Assembly: GCF_001485475.2 (NCBI RefSeq)
Contig: NZ_DF977002.1
Location: forward strand, 218,426-282,425
DNA: 64,000 nucleotides
Source of the DNA: Tepidanaerobacter syntrophicus
GTDB lineage: Bacteria; Bacillota; Thermosediminibacteria; Thermosediminibacterales; Tepidanaerobacteraceae
Direction of reading: 5' to 3'
This document shows, piece by piece, positions 1-7,188 of the stretch. Position 1 is the stretch's first letter, and the number at the start of each line of letters is the position of its first letter. Position numbers and translations under genes: made by a program. The notes under the pieces were generated by a model. That model made no database searches and had not been told where the DNA came from. It worked only from the letters and a program-made list of their open reading frames with translations.

Positions 1-214
1 ATATACAGTATACATCAGCATCCATGATTTTGGAGTAATCAACATTTGCATAAAGTTCTTCATATACAGAGACATCATGGCCTGCATCCTTTAATATTCT
101 GCCAAGAATTAATGGACCTGTGATGGAGTTTCTCTGTCCGTAAACCTTGCTCCCCAACCTGTAGAGGAACATCCGGCATAAATCACTGGCCGGCGTTATA
201 AATACTACTTTCAT
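1..214 (-). CDS. Cobalamin-binding-domain radical SAM-type protein (N-terminus only)
   Basis: The gene starts at ATG 214 on the minus strand, with SD AGGAAG about 9 nt upstream, and runs off the left edge. Seventy-one residues are visible, beginning MKVVFITPAS. The pattern of a Rossmann-like first strand, then TGPLILGRILKDAGHDV, then VYEE, matches the B12-binding domain that precedes the radical SAM core in BchE/P-methylase-like enzymes. The CxxxCxxC radical SAM motif would lie outside the window, so the assignment rests on the N-terminal domain alone. The substrate cannot be told. Confidence 0.6.
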   Translation of the reverse strand, partial: MKVVFITPASDLCRMFLYRLGSKVYGQRNSITGPLILGRILKDAGHDVSVYEELYANVDYSKIMDADVYCI

Positions 215-364
215 CTCACACACTTCCTGTAAATAGAATATATAAATAATTGTATCACTTTTATTTAGGTTATGTCGAATATTTGCAAAATTACATTTTC
301 TGATGATTTTACTTATTATCAGTAAAAGATAAGAAACATAAATATTTTATACTTAGTGAATATA

Positions 365-373
365 TGGTATAAT
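365..373 (+). promoter_or_regulatory. Extended -10 promoter of the small membrane protein gene
   Basis: TGGTATAAT forms an extended -10 element 38 nt before ATG 411. The -35 region is AT-rich without a clear hexamer, as is usual for extended -10 promoters. Confidence 0.5.
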
Positions 374-410
374 GTAATAAATTTTAATATTTCTATTGGA
401 GGCCAAAATT

Positions 411-692
411 ATGGAAAAACCAAAAAGGGCTGAGGTCGTCCGTTTCCTAATCGGTCTTGGAATAGTAGGCTATGCGGTCGCTATGTTTATTCATGTGCTT
501 ATACTAAAAAATGCTTTGAACATGTTTGTTTATGCGTTTATTGGCACACCATGGGGTCTAATAGCACTATTTTCGTTAATTCCTGGTACTTATTTTATGC
601 TTGTATCTAAACCTAGGTGGCAACTTGATGTGATTATGGGCATTTTAGGTGTAATTAGTATAGTATTGTCTAGCACTTTAAAGGCCGGTTAA
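411..692 (+). CDS. Small multi-pass membrane protein, function unknown
   Basis: A 93-residue protein starting at ATG 411, with SD TGGAGG 8 nt upstream. An in-frame TTG at 396 lies before the SD and is rejected as the start. The protein has three hydrophobic stretches (about residues 12-34, 38-62 and 70-88) separated by short basic loops, so three membrane-spanning helices are likely. I recognise no family. It stands alone between a divergent radical SAM gene and ldh, with its own promoter. No function is inferred. Confidence 0.6.
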   Translation: MEKPKRAEVVRFLIGLGIVGYAVAMFIHVLILKNALNMFVYAFIGTPWGLIALFSLIPGTYFMLVSKPRWQLDVIMGILGVISIVLSSTLKAG

Positions 693-816
693 TTTCAAGC
701 TTAATTTAATAATTGATATTTAGTGAAAAAAGGCACATTAATAAGATTTAGCCTTAAAATCATATCTTAGTATTGTAAAACCGCGAAAATTTATCCAAAT
801 TTATCTTGCTTATTCA

Positions 817-844
817 TTTACTTATATATAACAGGATGTATAAT
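817..844 (+). promoter_or_regulatory. Candidate ldh promoter
   Basis: TTTACT (817-822), a 16-bp spacer and TATAAT (839-844) lie 67 nt before the ldh start. The -35 is weak (4/6), so this is a tentative call. The rest of 693-910 is AT-rich and shows nothing else I can support. Confidence 0.4.
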
Positions 845-910
845 ATATACAATGTGTAGTAGATTGTATTATAACATAAATCAGAAACTGATCTGGGGAG
901 TGGACAACTT

Positions 911-1867
911 ATGAAAAAGAAAGCAAAAGGGAAAATTGTAATGGTGGGTGCGGGCTTCGTAGGTTCAACTATTGCTTATACGGCAGTGGTAAGCGGAATC
1001 GCATCTGAAATTGTTTTTGTCGATGTCAATCGGGACAAGGCTGAAGGAGAAGCTATGGACATGAGCCATGGACTTGCTTATGTAAAGCAAGTAGACATTA
1101 GGGCAGGCGAATATAGTGATTGTAAAGATGCCGATATCGTCGTTATAACTGCAGGCATCAACAGAAAACCCGGACAGTCGCGGCTAGACCTTGCAAAAAT
1201 CAACGTTAAGATTGTTCAAGATGTGATTGTAAATGTTACCAAGTACACCAGTGATGCTATTATTTTGGTAGTATCGAATCCAGTGGATATTCTTACTTAC
1301 TTTGCTCAAAAGATATCCGGTTTACCTCGTTATCAAGTTATAGGTACAGGCACAACACTGGATACGGCACGATTTAAGTATTTAATTGGCAAAAACTGTG
1401 AAGTCAACGTAAGAAATGTTCATGCTTACATAATAGGTGAACACGGTGACAGTGAAGTGCCTTTGTGGAGCACTGCAAATATCGCCGGTAAACCATTAGA
1501 GGAATTTTGGGCAGATTCGGGTAAGGACGGTGCTGTAGAAAAGTCAAAATTAATAGAAGATGTTCGAGATGCGGGTGCTGAGATAATAAAAAAGAAAGGT
1601 GCAACATATTATGGCATCGGTCTTACTACAACAAACATTCTTTCAGCAATGCTGGGCAACGAAAATTCTGTATTGACTGTTTCAAGCGTGCTAGACGGCG
1701 AATACGGAATAAAAGATGTGGCTTTGAGTTTACCGTCGGTAGTAAATGTTAAAGGTATAGACAGAATATTTAATATTAACATAAGTGAAGACGAACAATT
1801 GATGTTAAATGAATCAGCTACTAAACTAAAAGAAACAATAAGGCAAGTGGAAAATGAATTAAAATAA
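911..1867 (+). CDS. ldh: L-lactate dehydrogenase (NAD-dependent), possibly altered specificity
   Basis: A 318-residue 2-hydroxyacid dehydrogenase of the LDH/MDH family, which interconverts pyruvate and L-lactate with NADH in the cytosol. Visible features are the nucleotide-binding GAGFVGST loop (14-20), an acidic NAD-ribose residue in FVDVN, the GTTLDTARF segment (about 147-155) and the catalytic histidine H178 in GEHGDSEVPLW. Length is normal for the family. SD GGGGAG precedes ATG 911. At the position that discriminates substrates, canonical LDHs read NQKPG; this protein reads NRKPG (R85), the malate-dehydrogenase-like residue. The rest of the active site looks like LDH, so I keep LDH as the call with some doubt on substrate. 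The gene is monocistronic and is followed by a palindromic repeat. Confidence 0.85.
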   Translation: MKKKAKGKIVMVGAGFVGSTIAYTAVVSGIASEIVFVDVNRDKAEGEAMDMSHGLAYVKQVDIRAGEYSDCKDADIVVITAGINRKPGQSRLDLAKINVKIVQDVIVNVTKYTSDAIILVVSNPVDILTYFAQKISGLPRYQVIGTGTTLDTARFKYLIGKNCEVNVRNVHAYIIGEHGDSEVPLWSTANIAGKPLEEFWADSGKDGAVEKSKLIEDVRDAGAEIIKKKGATYYGIGLTTTNILSAMLGNENSVLTVSSVLDGEYGIKDVALSLPSVVNVKGIDRIFNINISEDEQLMLNESATKLKETIRQVENELK

Positions 1868-1933
1868 TTATCAAGTTCAGTTTTGTCCTGTCCTTATACT
1901 CCTTTATTTTATAGTGTAGTGGCACAAGGGAAT

Positions 1934-1992
1934 GGCAAAGAACACAAGGGGTCAGTCCCCTTGTGTTCTTTAGTCCCCTTGTGTTCTTTGCC
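1934..1992. repeat. Dispersed palindromic repeat (CCCCTTGTGTTC family), copy 1
   Basis: AAAGAACACAAGGGG (1937-1951) and its exact reverse complement (1957-1971) form a 15-bp stem with a TCAGT loop. A second CCCCTTGTGTTCTTTGCC arm (1975-1992) can pair with 1934-1951 over 18 bp, so two hairpins are mutually exclusive. Related copies lie at 3146-3250, 7257-7420, 7490-7553 and 13460-13499. This copy may double as the ldh terminator, but it has no clean U-tract. Confidence 0.8.
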
Positions 1993-2036
1993 GCACCTGT
2001 CTGTTTTCGAAAAAGTAGGGCACTAGGTCTTTTCAG

Positions 2037-2315
2037 TTAGTTAATATACTTTTTCACATCATCTAAGCTTTCATAGTCAAAGATGCCATCAATTATTATC
2101 TCTAAGGTAACTGAATCCAGCTTTGATATCTTGGATTTAAGTTCTTCCGGCAAAGGGCCGAACTTTTTAGTCAGAAGCTTTATTGCAGTAGTTATTCTTT
2201 CTTCCCTTTTTCCTTTTTCAAGCCCTTTTTCAAGCCCTTTTTCCATTCCTTTTTCTAGTCCTTCTTTTAAACCTTCTTTTAAACCTTCTTCTCTAAGTTT
2301 TTCAGCAAGTGTCAT
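2037..2315 (-). CDS. Possible intragenic C-terminal Rpn short product, copy 1
   Basis: Inside the Rpn gene, the message reads GAAGGGAGTGAAGTT and then GTG ATG in frame (codons 254-255). This gives a GGGAG Shine-Dalgarno at normal distance from both start codons. Initiation at ATG 2315 would give a 92-residue protein holding only the repeat tract and the C-terminal domain, without the nuclease. E. coli Rpn loci are reported to encode such intragenic short forms, which inhibit the full-length nuclease. Here expression is inferred from the sequence only. Confidence 0.4.
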   Translation of the reverse strand: MTLAEKLREEGLKEGLKEGLEKGMEKGLEKGLEKGKREERITTAIKLLTKKFGPLPEELKSKISKLDSVTLEIIIDGIFDYESLDDVKKYIN

Positions 2316-3077
2316 CACAACTTCACTCCCTTCGGGATAAGTAGTCTCGATTTTCTTAACTATCTTGCTAACGTCCGAGCTTGTTAAGCTCTTATCTACA
2401 CTGAATATATAGCGCATAAGTGTTTCAAAGTATTCTGTTGCTGTTTGTTTATCTTCAAGTTCTTTTAGATATGCTATTGCTCTATCAATAGAATCCCATG
2501 CTCCTTTACCGCTTTTAGTAAATATGTCTCTTACTGTGGTAAAAAATATTTTAAGTTGTGCTTTTCCTTTTATTTCTTCATCTGTAAATCTTGATATATC
2601 GTAAAGTAAATATTCATAGTTTGGTATGTATGCTTTTACATCTTCGGTAAGCTTATCATATCCATTTATCATCTCTTTAAGAGCGGTACTTGCTTTCCAT
2701 CTTTCTTTTCCGTGGTATATTACAAGAGGTATTATTATTGGAAGTTTATTTAGCTGTTCCTTTCTAACCTTTGCTTCCCAGATTTCTATCATATACTTTA
2801 AGAGTTGAAATGCTATGTCCTTTGATGGATAGCTTTTATGTTCAAAGAGAAAGTAGATATAGCCTTGTGTATTATTTATGTTTACTTTAAAGAGAAGATC
2901 TGAAAAGTTTTCTTCTAAGTCCTTGTTTATAAAGCTGTCTTTTTGAAGTTCAATAGTTTTAAGGTCTATAATGTCTAATATGCTTTGAGGCAAGTAGTTA
3001 GTAAAAAAGTCCTCTGCTACTTCTACATTGCCGAATATTTCTTTAAAGAATTTGTCATGGGGATTTTGGATTCCCAT
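2037..3077 (-). CDS. Rpn family recombination-promoting nuclease, copy 1
   Basis: A 346-residue Rpn/PD-(D/E)XK nuclease (Transposase_31-type N-terminal domain, DUF4351-like C-terminus). The catalytic pattern is visible as D60 followed by FEHKS with E79 and K81. Known Rpn proteins cleave DNA, promote RecA-independent recombination and in some cases act in phage defence. Residues 262-292 are a low-complexity tract of repeated EGLKEGL/EKGLEKG units, followed by a conserved tail (KKFGPLPEEL to the end). SD AGAGGTGATGA precedes ATG 3077, and a TATAAT lies at 3097-3102. An in-frame internal start with its own SD is present at codon 255. The gene is nearly identical to 6196-7188 but has a longer repeat tract. 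Confidence 0.88.
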   Translation of the reverse strand: MGIQNPHDKFFKEIFGNVEVAEDFFTNYLPQSILDIIDLKTIELQKDSFINKDLEENFSDLLFKVNINNTQGYIYFLFEHKSYPSKDIAFQLLKYMIEIWEAKVRKEQLNKLPIIIPLVIYHGKERWKASTALKEMINGYDKLTEDVKAYIPNYEYLLYDISRFTDEEIKGKAQLKIFFTTVRDIFTKSGKGAWDSIDRAIAYLKELEDKQTATEYFETLMRYIFSVDKSLTSSDVSKIVKKIETTYPEGSEVVMTLAEKLREEGLKEGLKEGLEKGMEKGLEKGLEKGKREERITTAIKLLTKKFGPLPEELKSKISKLDSVTLEIIIDGIFDYESLDDVKKYIN

Positions 3078-3250
3078 TTCATCACCTCTTTACCCTATTA
3101 TACCTTATAATTTAAGAAGATAGTAGGGTTAAGATTTTAAGAAACAAGTAGGACAGAGGGACTGACCCCTTGTGTTGTCTTGCCAGCAGCTCGTCATTCC
3201 CAAACAGCGTGAAAGCAACACAAAAGAACACAAAAGAACCGTCCACGCGT
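2044..3250. repeat. Long direct repeat, left copy (Rpn gene plus upstream DNA)
   Basis: This stretch matches 6203-7368 almost base for base. It covers the whole Rpn coding region, its promoter and about 170 bp of upstream repeat DNA, ending near GTCC(A/C)CGCGTG. The copies diverge mainly in the Rpn low-complexity tract and at a few single bases. They lie in the same orientation about 4.16 kb apart. Confidence 0.85.
3146..3250. repeat. Dispersed palindromic repeat family, copy 2
   Basis: GAGGGACTGACCCCTTGTGT, an approximately 40-bp unique spacer, and AACACAAAAGAACCGTCC form the two halves of the element seen at 1934 and 7257. The 3078-3414 gap holds this repeat, the Rpn promoter region and the terminator at 3275-3316. 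Confidence 0.65.
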
Positions 3251-3274
3251 GCAGTTACTGTTTTTATGTATAAG

Positions 3275-3316
3275 AAAAAGGCCCTAACCCCGCTTATATC
3301 AAGGGTTTAGAGCCTC
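3275..3316 (-). terminator. Intrinsic terminator of the GNAT toxin gene
   Basis: On the minus strand, GGCTCTAAACCC and GGGTTAGGGCC form an imperfect stem followed by TTTTTC. It lies about 100 nt after the stop of the GNAT gene. Confidence 0.65.
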
Positions 3317-3414
3317 CTTACATGCCTAAATTAGTCTTCATTCATATAATGAGTATCATTATGCATACTGATAGGTTTTATAAGCTTATAATTCATAAAG
3401 GTTTTCTAATTTTA

Positions 3415-3987
3415 TTAGTTCATAAACCTTACATATTGTTTCAAATCATCACCGTTTTCAGTGATATCGATATAGCCTTCATTTTCATAGAATCGGCATA
3501 ATTTTTCAATACGCTTGCATTCTATAAGTATAAGCCTTCCACCTACTATATCTCTAGCACTGCCTATTAAATCATAACAATCTTGAAGTATCTTTTTCCC
3601 GTTAATAACTGATTTATCGTAATCGGAAGACCTTCCAAGTTGTCCTATTAAATAGGCTACAATGTTTTCGTCTTTATCGGCCAGCTTTCCAAGTTTCCTC
3701 TGAAGTGTTTTTGACATAGTATTTATTACCGGAATTCTTATTGTTTTTAAAGCCAGTGAAAAGAATGCCACCACTTTAAGTTTACCTGTTTCTTCAAGGT
3801 ATTCTTCATCAAAATAAACATAAGTCCTGCATTTATCTCGTTTCTCATATTCGATAGCTTTATTCCTCATGAAATCGGTAATATCTTCATCTTTATTACA
3901 ACAAAAAAGAGAGAGCGAGTCTCTCCATAAACTCTCATCAATGTCTTCAGATTCAATTAGGCTTTGGAGCGAAGTATAGCCAATAAT
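3415..3987 (-). CDS. GNAT-type acetyltransferase, probable toxin of a TA pair, ATT start
   Basis: A GNAT-fold N-acetyltransferase of about 190 residues. Reading upstream of the first in-frame ATG (3870), the frame stays open with conserved GNAT-toxin sequence (GYTSLQSLIESEDIDE, then FMRNKAIEYEK). The true start is therefore well upstream. The only start candidate with an SD is ATT 3987, where AAGGAG lies 9 nt before it; the in-frame ATG would delete the N-terminal strand. The acetyl-CoA-binding region is around LIGQLGRSSDY and GGRLILIECK. It overlaps the 57-residue upstream gene by 31 bp in another frame, the usual order of antitoxin then GNAT toxin, whose known members acetylate charged tRNA. 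The target here is unknown. Confidence 0.75.
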   Translation of the reverse strand: MIGYTSLQSLIESEDIDESLWRDSLSLFCCNKDEDITDFMRNKAIEYEKRDKCRTYVYFDEEYLEETGKLKVVAFFSLALKTIRIPVINTMSKTLQRKLGKLADKDENIVAYLIGQLGRSSDYDKSVINGKKILQDCYDLIGSARDIVGGRLILIECKRIEKLCRFYENEGYIDITENGDDLKQYVRFMN

Positions 3988-4130
3988 CTTTCTTCTCTCC
4001 TTCTCATATCTGAAATAGCATTTTTGGAGTTTATATTTAAAGGTTTGATGTTTTGAATACCTTTCTCTAGCCTTTCAACCGTCTCTTTTTTTGTTATGGC
4101 AAAATCCTTTGAAAATGAAACTGTAGCCAT
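3957..4130 (-). CDS. Small probable antitoxin of the GNAT pair
   Basis: A 57-residue basic protein starting at ATG 4130 (SD AGGTGAT, short spacing) with sequence MATVSFSKDFAITKKETVER, ending LLAILRSKA. It has no recognisable DNA-binding domain, but an N-terminal strand (TVSFSKDFAIT) of the kind that in such pairs wraps the toxin is plausible. Its 3' end overlaps the GNAT gene, implying translational coupling, because the GNAT SD lies inside this coding region. Identification as antitoxin rests on position, size and overlap. Confidence 0.6.
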   Translation of the reverse strand: MATVSFSKDFAITKKETVERLEKGIQNIKPLNINSKNAISDMRRREERLLAILRSKA

Positions 4131-4288
4131 AATATCACCTCTTTCAATCTAGCTATCCTAGTTAATATTATATAATAGAATGAATTGAAAATCAAAATTT
4201 TTTATTGGCCGAGACAGCTTATATTACTACTATTATAATTATACCCGCTTTGCTTTAAAAGGTTAAATCCAAAATTTTTTATTAATTT

Positions 4289-4653
4289 TTAGGCATTCCA
4301 CTCATAGCCTCTTTTTGCCATGTATTCTGCCATTTCCTTATGGTCTTTGAATCCCTCTTGCTTTGCAATCATCATAGGGTCTGCATTTGCCTTTTTAAAG
4401 GCAGTGATGATGCTTGCAACCTTTGTGGGTGCATAGCTTTTTGGGTCCTTTTGAGTTTATCTGCTATATTTTCATTTGGCACATACTGCCCGCTTTCGCT
4501 GTCATATTTAAAGTTCTTCCTTCTCATATACATGTCAAGACTTCTATAGTTCTTATATCCCAGCTTTTGTGCAGCTTCATCCCTTGTCATAAACTTTAAG
4601 AGCTCTATTATCTTTCTTACCCTTGTATCATAAATCGGTTTATTATCGCTCAT
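4289..4653 (-). pseudogene. Frameshifted phage-associated HTH protein
   Basis: The frame from ATG 4653 encodes SDNKPIYDTRVRKIIELLK, then TRDEAAQKLGYKNYRSLDMY, a helix-turn-helix of the type found in small siphophage proteins. After KRTQK the frame shifts at an A-run near 4436-4443. The continuing frame reads YAPTKVASIITAFKKANADP and ends KRGYEWNA at 4289. The intact protein would be about 120 residues. It lies downstream of tail-gene fragments. A terminase small subunit is a possible alternative, but I cannot separate the two. Confidence 0.6.
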
Positions 4654-4674
4654 TTTTTCCCTCCTATCAAATAC

Positions 4675-4702
4675 AAAAAAAGCACCCGCTTTTTAGATGC
4701 CC
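4675..4702 (-). terminator. Intrinsic terminator, GGTGCTTTTTT family
   Basis: GCATCT, AAAAAGC, GGGTGC and a T7 tract on the minus strand. It is one of four related hairpins (also 5287, 9827, 9987), all among prophage remnants. Confidence 0.65.
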
Positions 4703-4947
4703 TATCTTGTGCTTTCAATTTTCATTTCTCGAAGTATAGACTTTAGCTTTTGAGTAAGGGTTGGTGTGTTTTTGCCAAAGGTAACGTTGAGCTTAAAGCC
4801 ACCGGCTTCATAAATTTCCTCTACTTCTGTAATACGGGTATCCATGGTGATATTCCAATCCTTATTTTGTACAGTCACGATATCCCCCACATCCCAGTCC
4901 TTCTGATACTGAAATGGACCCTTGATAAGTACCTCGGATTGAAGCAA
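4702..4947 (-). pseudogene. Siphophage tail protein (Gp37-like), C-terminal fragment
   Basis: About 80 residues containing DVGDIVTVQNKDWNITMDTR, ITEVEEIYEAGG and TFGKNTPTLTQKLK. This is the C-terminal signature of the ReqiPepy6 Gp37-like tail protein family, whose members are several hundred residues long. No N-terminal part is present; upstream sequence switches to an unrelated junction at about 4948-4982. It is a deletion remnant of a prophage tail module, following the tape-measure fragment in the normal phage gene order. Confidence 0.65.
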
Positions 4948-4982
4948 TATAATCCTTTTGTGTTCAGCAAGTTATCTAAATC

Positions 4983-5264
4983 CTAGGTAGCTTTAGCATC
5001 GGCTCCCTTAGTCTCTACAGACTTTTGATGGGCTTCTTCCAGTGCCTTTACCTTTTGTCTTTGCAGCTCTGTCTGTTTGGTTAGACTATCAGATTTAAGT
5101 TTTAAGCTGTCTAATTCTTTACCGTGCTTTCCCATCTCGGCACTTGCTAGCTTAAATTCGGACTGCACCTTTCTCATCTCTCGGTTTAAACTACTTATTC
5201 CATTTTGAAAGTCAATGGAGTCCAGACCTATTTTTACATTTAGCTGCCCGGTTTCTTTAGCCAA
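4983..5264 (-). pseudogene. Phage tail tape measure protein, N-terminal fragment
   Basis: About 93 residues from TTG 5264 (SD AAGGTGGTGAG): AKETGQLNVKIGLDSIDFQ, then SLNREMRKVQSEFKLASAEM and a long coiled-coil. This is the start of a siphophage tape measure protein, which normally has over 600 residues. The frame stops after KGADAKAT and what follows is the Gp37-like C-terminus. An internal deletion has removed most of the tape measure gene, the distal tail gene and the first part of Gp37. Confidence 0.7.
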
Positions 5265-5286
5265 TTTCTCACCACCTTTTGGCATG

Positions 5287-5311
5287 AAAAAAGCACCTGA
5301 TTGCAAGGTGC
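5287..5311 (-). terminator. Intrinsic terminator upstream of the tape measure fragment
   Basis: GCACCT, TGCAATC, AGGTGC and a T6 tract on the minus strand, placed directly before the tape measure SD. The same arrangement recurs at 9827-9851. Confidence 0.75.
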
Positions 5312-5359
5312 CTGCTTAAGGTTTAAGTATGCGGTTCTATTCCTCGTCCAACCGATAAC

Positions 5360-5587
5360 TTATCGTTCTTTGCTTTCCCAATACTTCTTTGCGTTATCAT
5401 ATATCTCATCTAAAGACATGCCCTCAAAGATTTCATCTTCTAGTTTTAAATAATCTTCTTTGCTTATGCCCTCAGCATAGCGTATAAACCTTAAAAATCC
5501 AGAATATCCTAATTCCTTTATCAACGCCCTAGAACCTTTTTCTATAATTTCTCTATCTGTAAATTTACTTTTCTCATTCAATAACAT
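5360..5587 (-). CDS. Small hypothetical protein, antitoxin-like
   Basis: A 75-residue acidic/basic mixed protein starting at ATG 5587 (a TTG lies directly before it), with SD AAGGAG at suitable distance. Its start overlaps the end of the PIN fragment by 14 bp. The sequence FTDREIIEKGSRALIKELGY and the tail MSLDEIYDNAKKYWESK resemble small helical partners encoded next to PIN toxins. No structural domain is certain. The overlap with the PIN remnant supports a decayed toxin-antitoxin operon. Confidence 0.5.
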   Translation of the reverse strand: MLLNEKSKFTDREIIEKGSRALIKELGYSGFLRFIRYAEGISKEDYLKLEDEIFEGMSLDEIYDNAKKYWESKER

Positions 5588-5807
5588 CAATGTCCATCTC
5601 CTTTCTCAGAAAATCTATGGGATTGTATAGTTTAATATTCTTAATTGTATCCTTTAATCTATCTCTGTTTTTTTCTACTGTTTTTATAAATTTATCATCA
5701 CGGGTTATAAAGTATTCGCAATTCCCATAGACAGCTGATGTAAGATGTAATGGATCTTTATTTTTACAGTATCTACTAACAGATTTTTTACTTTGATAGC
5801 TCTTCAA
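5574..5807 (-). pseudogene. PIN-domain (VapC-like) toxin, C-terminal fragment
   Basis: About 77 residues with KDPLHLTSAVYGNCEYFITRDDKFIK and IKLYNPIDFL, the C-terminal half of a PIN ribonuclease including the later acidic residues (D in DPLHL, D in TRDD). The N-terminal strand with the first catalytic aspartate is absent, and the frame begins inside the overlap with the preceding gene. It is therefore a truncated, presumably inactive VapC-type toxin. Confidence 0.6.
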
Positions 5808-6030
5808 AAGCCTTTCTGTGCTTAGATATTATCTTCTTAGCTACTCTATCTACTTTCTCATCACTTATCTGCATGCCTTCTGATTTGTTATTTGTCGCTT
5901 TGATATATTTTCCCTTTAAGCCTTTAAAGACATCCTTCGCATCTAACAACAATAGTTCTGTGCTTGAATAAAGGTCTTTCCTGGCTTTTCTCATACCAGT
6001 ATCCGAATTTATATTATTCTTCTTAGCCAT
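5788..6030 (-). CDS. Hypothetical protein, candidate partner of the PIN fragment
   Basis: An 80-residue lysine-rich helical protein from ATG 6030: KKNNINSDTGMRKARKDLYS, then QISDEKVDRVAKKIISKHRKAFEELSK. It ends inside the PIN fragment's frame (20-bp overlap). The C-terminal helix is reminiscent of short antitoxins, but I recognise no family. It may be intact or may itself be the product of the deletion that removed the PIN N-terminus. The 6031-6195 gap holds a vestige of the GTGCCTGACACC palindrome and nothing else clear. Confidence 0.45.
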   Translation of the reverse strand: MAKKNNINSDTGMRKARKDLYSSTELLLLDAKDVFKGLKGKYIKATNNKSEGMQISDEKVDRVAKKIISKHRKAFEELSK

Positions 6031-6195
6031 AAATCTTCACCTGCTTTAATTTTTTCACAGCAATATCTCTAGGTAATTTCTTGCGATATTTTGCACACCT
6101 AGTTCTTTTGCATACCTTAGCAGTAGCGAGTAGCGAAATGTTCCTGTTCTCTCGTGTGTCATTTACTTAAGTGTATAAGTGAGTGCCTGACACCT

Positions 6196-7188
6196 TTATT
6201 TTATATACTTTTTCACATCATCTAAGCTTTCATAGTCAAAGATGCCATCAATTATTATCTCTAAGGTAACTGAATCCAGCTTTGATATCTTGGATTTAAG
6301 TTCTTCCGGCAAAGGGCCGAACTTTCTACTAAGTAGTTTTAGTGCAGTTTTCGCAAGAGCTGCTACTTCACCTTTTTCCAGCCCTTCTTTTAAGCCTTCT
6401 TCTCTAAGTTTTTCAGCAAGTGTCATCACAACTTCACTCCCTTCGGGGTAAGTAGTTTCGATTTTCTTAACTATCTTGCTAACGTCCGAGCTTGTTAAGC
6501 TCTTGTCTACACTGAATATATAGCGCATAAGTGTTTCAAAGTATTCGGTTGCTGTTTGCTTATCTTCAAGTTCTTTTAGATATGCTATTGCTCTATCAAT
6601 AGAATCCCATGCTCCTTTACCGCTTTTAGTAAATATGTCTCTTACTGTGGTAAAGAATATTTTAAGTTGTGCTTTTCCTTTTATTTCTTCATCTGTAAAT
6701 CTTGATATATCATAAAGTAAATATTCATAGTTTGGTATGTATATCTTTACATCTTCGGCAAGCTTATCATATCCATTTATCATCTCTTTAAGAGCGGTAC
6801 TTGCTTTCCATCTTTCTTTTCCGTGGTATATTACAAGAGGTATTATTATTGGAAGTTTATTTAGCTGTTCCTTTCTAACCTTTGCTTCCCAGATTTCTAT
6901 CATATACTTTAAGAGTTGAAATGCTATGTCCTTTGATGGATAGCTTTTATGTTCAAAGAGAAAGTAGATATAGCCTTGTGTATTATTTATGTTTACTTTA
7001 AAGAGAAGATCTGAAAAGTTTTCTTCTAAGTCCTTGTTTATAAAGCTGTCTTTTTGAAGTTCAATAGTTTTAAGGTCTATAATGTCTAATATGCTTTGAG
7101 GCAAGTAGTTAGTAAAAAAGTCCTCTGCTACTTCTACATTGCCGAATATTTCTTTAAAGAATTTGTCATGGGGATTTTGGATTCCCAT
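6196..7188 (-). CDS. Rpn family recombination-promoting nuclease, copy 2
   Basis: A 330-residue paralogue of 2037-3077, nearly identical through residue 265, with the same D60/E79/K81 nuclease residues, the same SD and the same -10 (7208-7213). It differs in the low-complexity tract. Copy 2 has only EEGLKEGLEKGEVAALAKTA where copy 1 carries a longer EKG repeat, and LLSRKFG replaces LLTKKFG. The C-terminal DUF4351-like domain is retained. Copy-number change in this tract is typical of Rpn genes. The internal SD plus GTG-ATG at codons 254-255 is also conserved (ATG 6426, 76-residue product). Confidence 0.88.
   Translation of the reverse strand: MGIQNPHDKFFKEIFGNVEVAEDFFTNYLPQSILDIIDLKTIELQKDSFINKDLEENFSDLLFKVNINNTQGYIYFLFEHKSYPSKDIAFQLLKYMIEIWEAKVRKEQLNKLPIIIPLVIYHGKERWKASTALKEMINGYDKLAEDVKIYIPNYEYLLYDISRFTDEEIKGKAQLKIFFTTVRDIFTKSGKGAWDSIDRAIAYLKELEDKQTATEYFETLMRYIFSVDKSLTSSDVSKIVKKIETTYPEGSEVVMTLAEKLREEGLKEGLEKGEVAALAKTALKLLSRKFGPLPEELKSKISKLDSVTLEIIIDGIFDYESLDDVKKYIK

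Noticed and set aside
865-882. TTGTATTATAACATAA as a Rex operator for ldh
   Set aside because: The symmetry is partial and the central spacing does not fit the clostridial Rex consensus; only an AT-rich resemblance.
1934-1992. CRISPR array in the repeat-rich region
   Set aside because: The repeats are palindromic, of variable spacing, without regular unique spacers and without cas genes.
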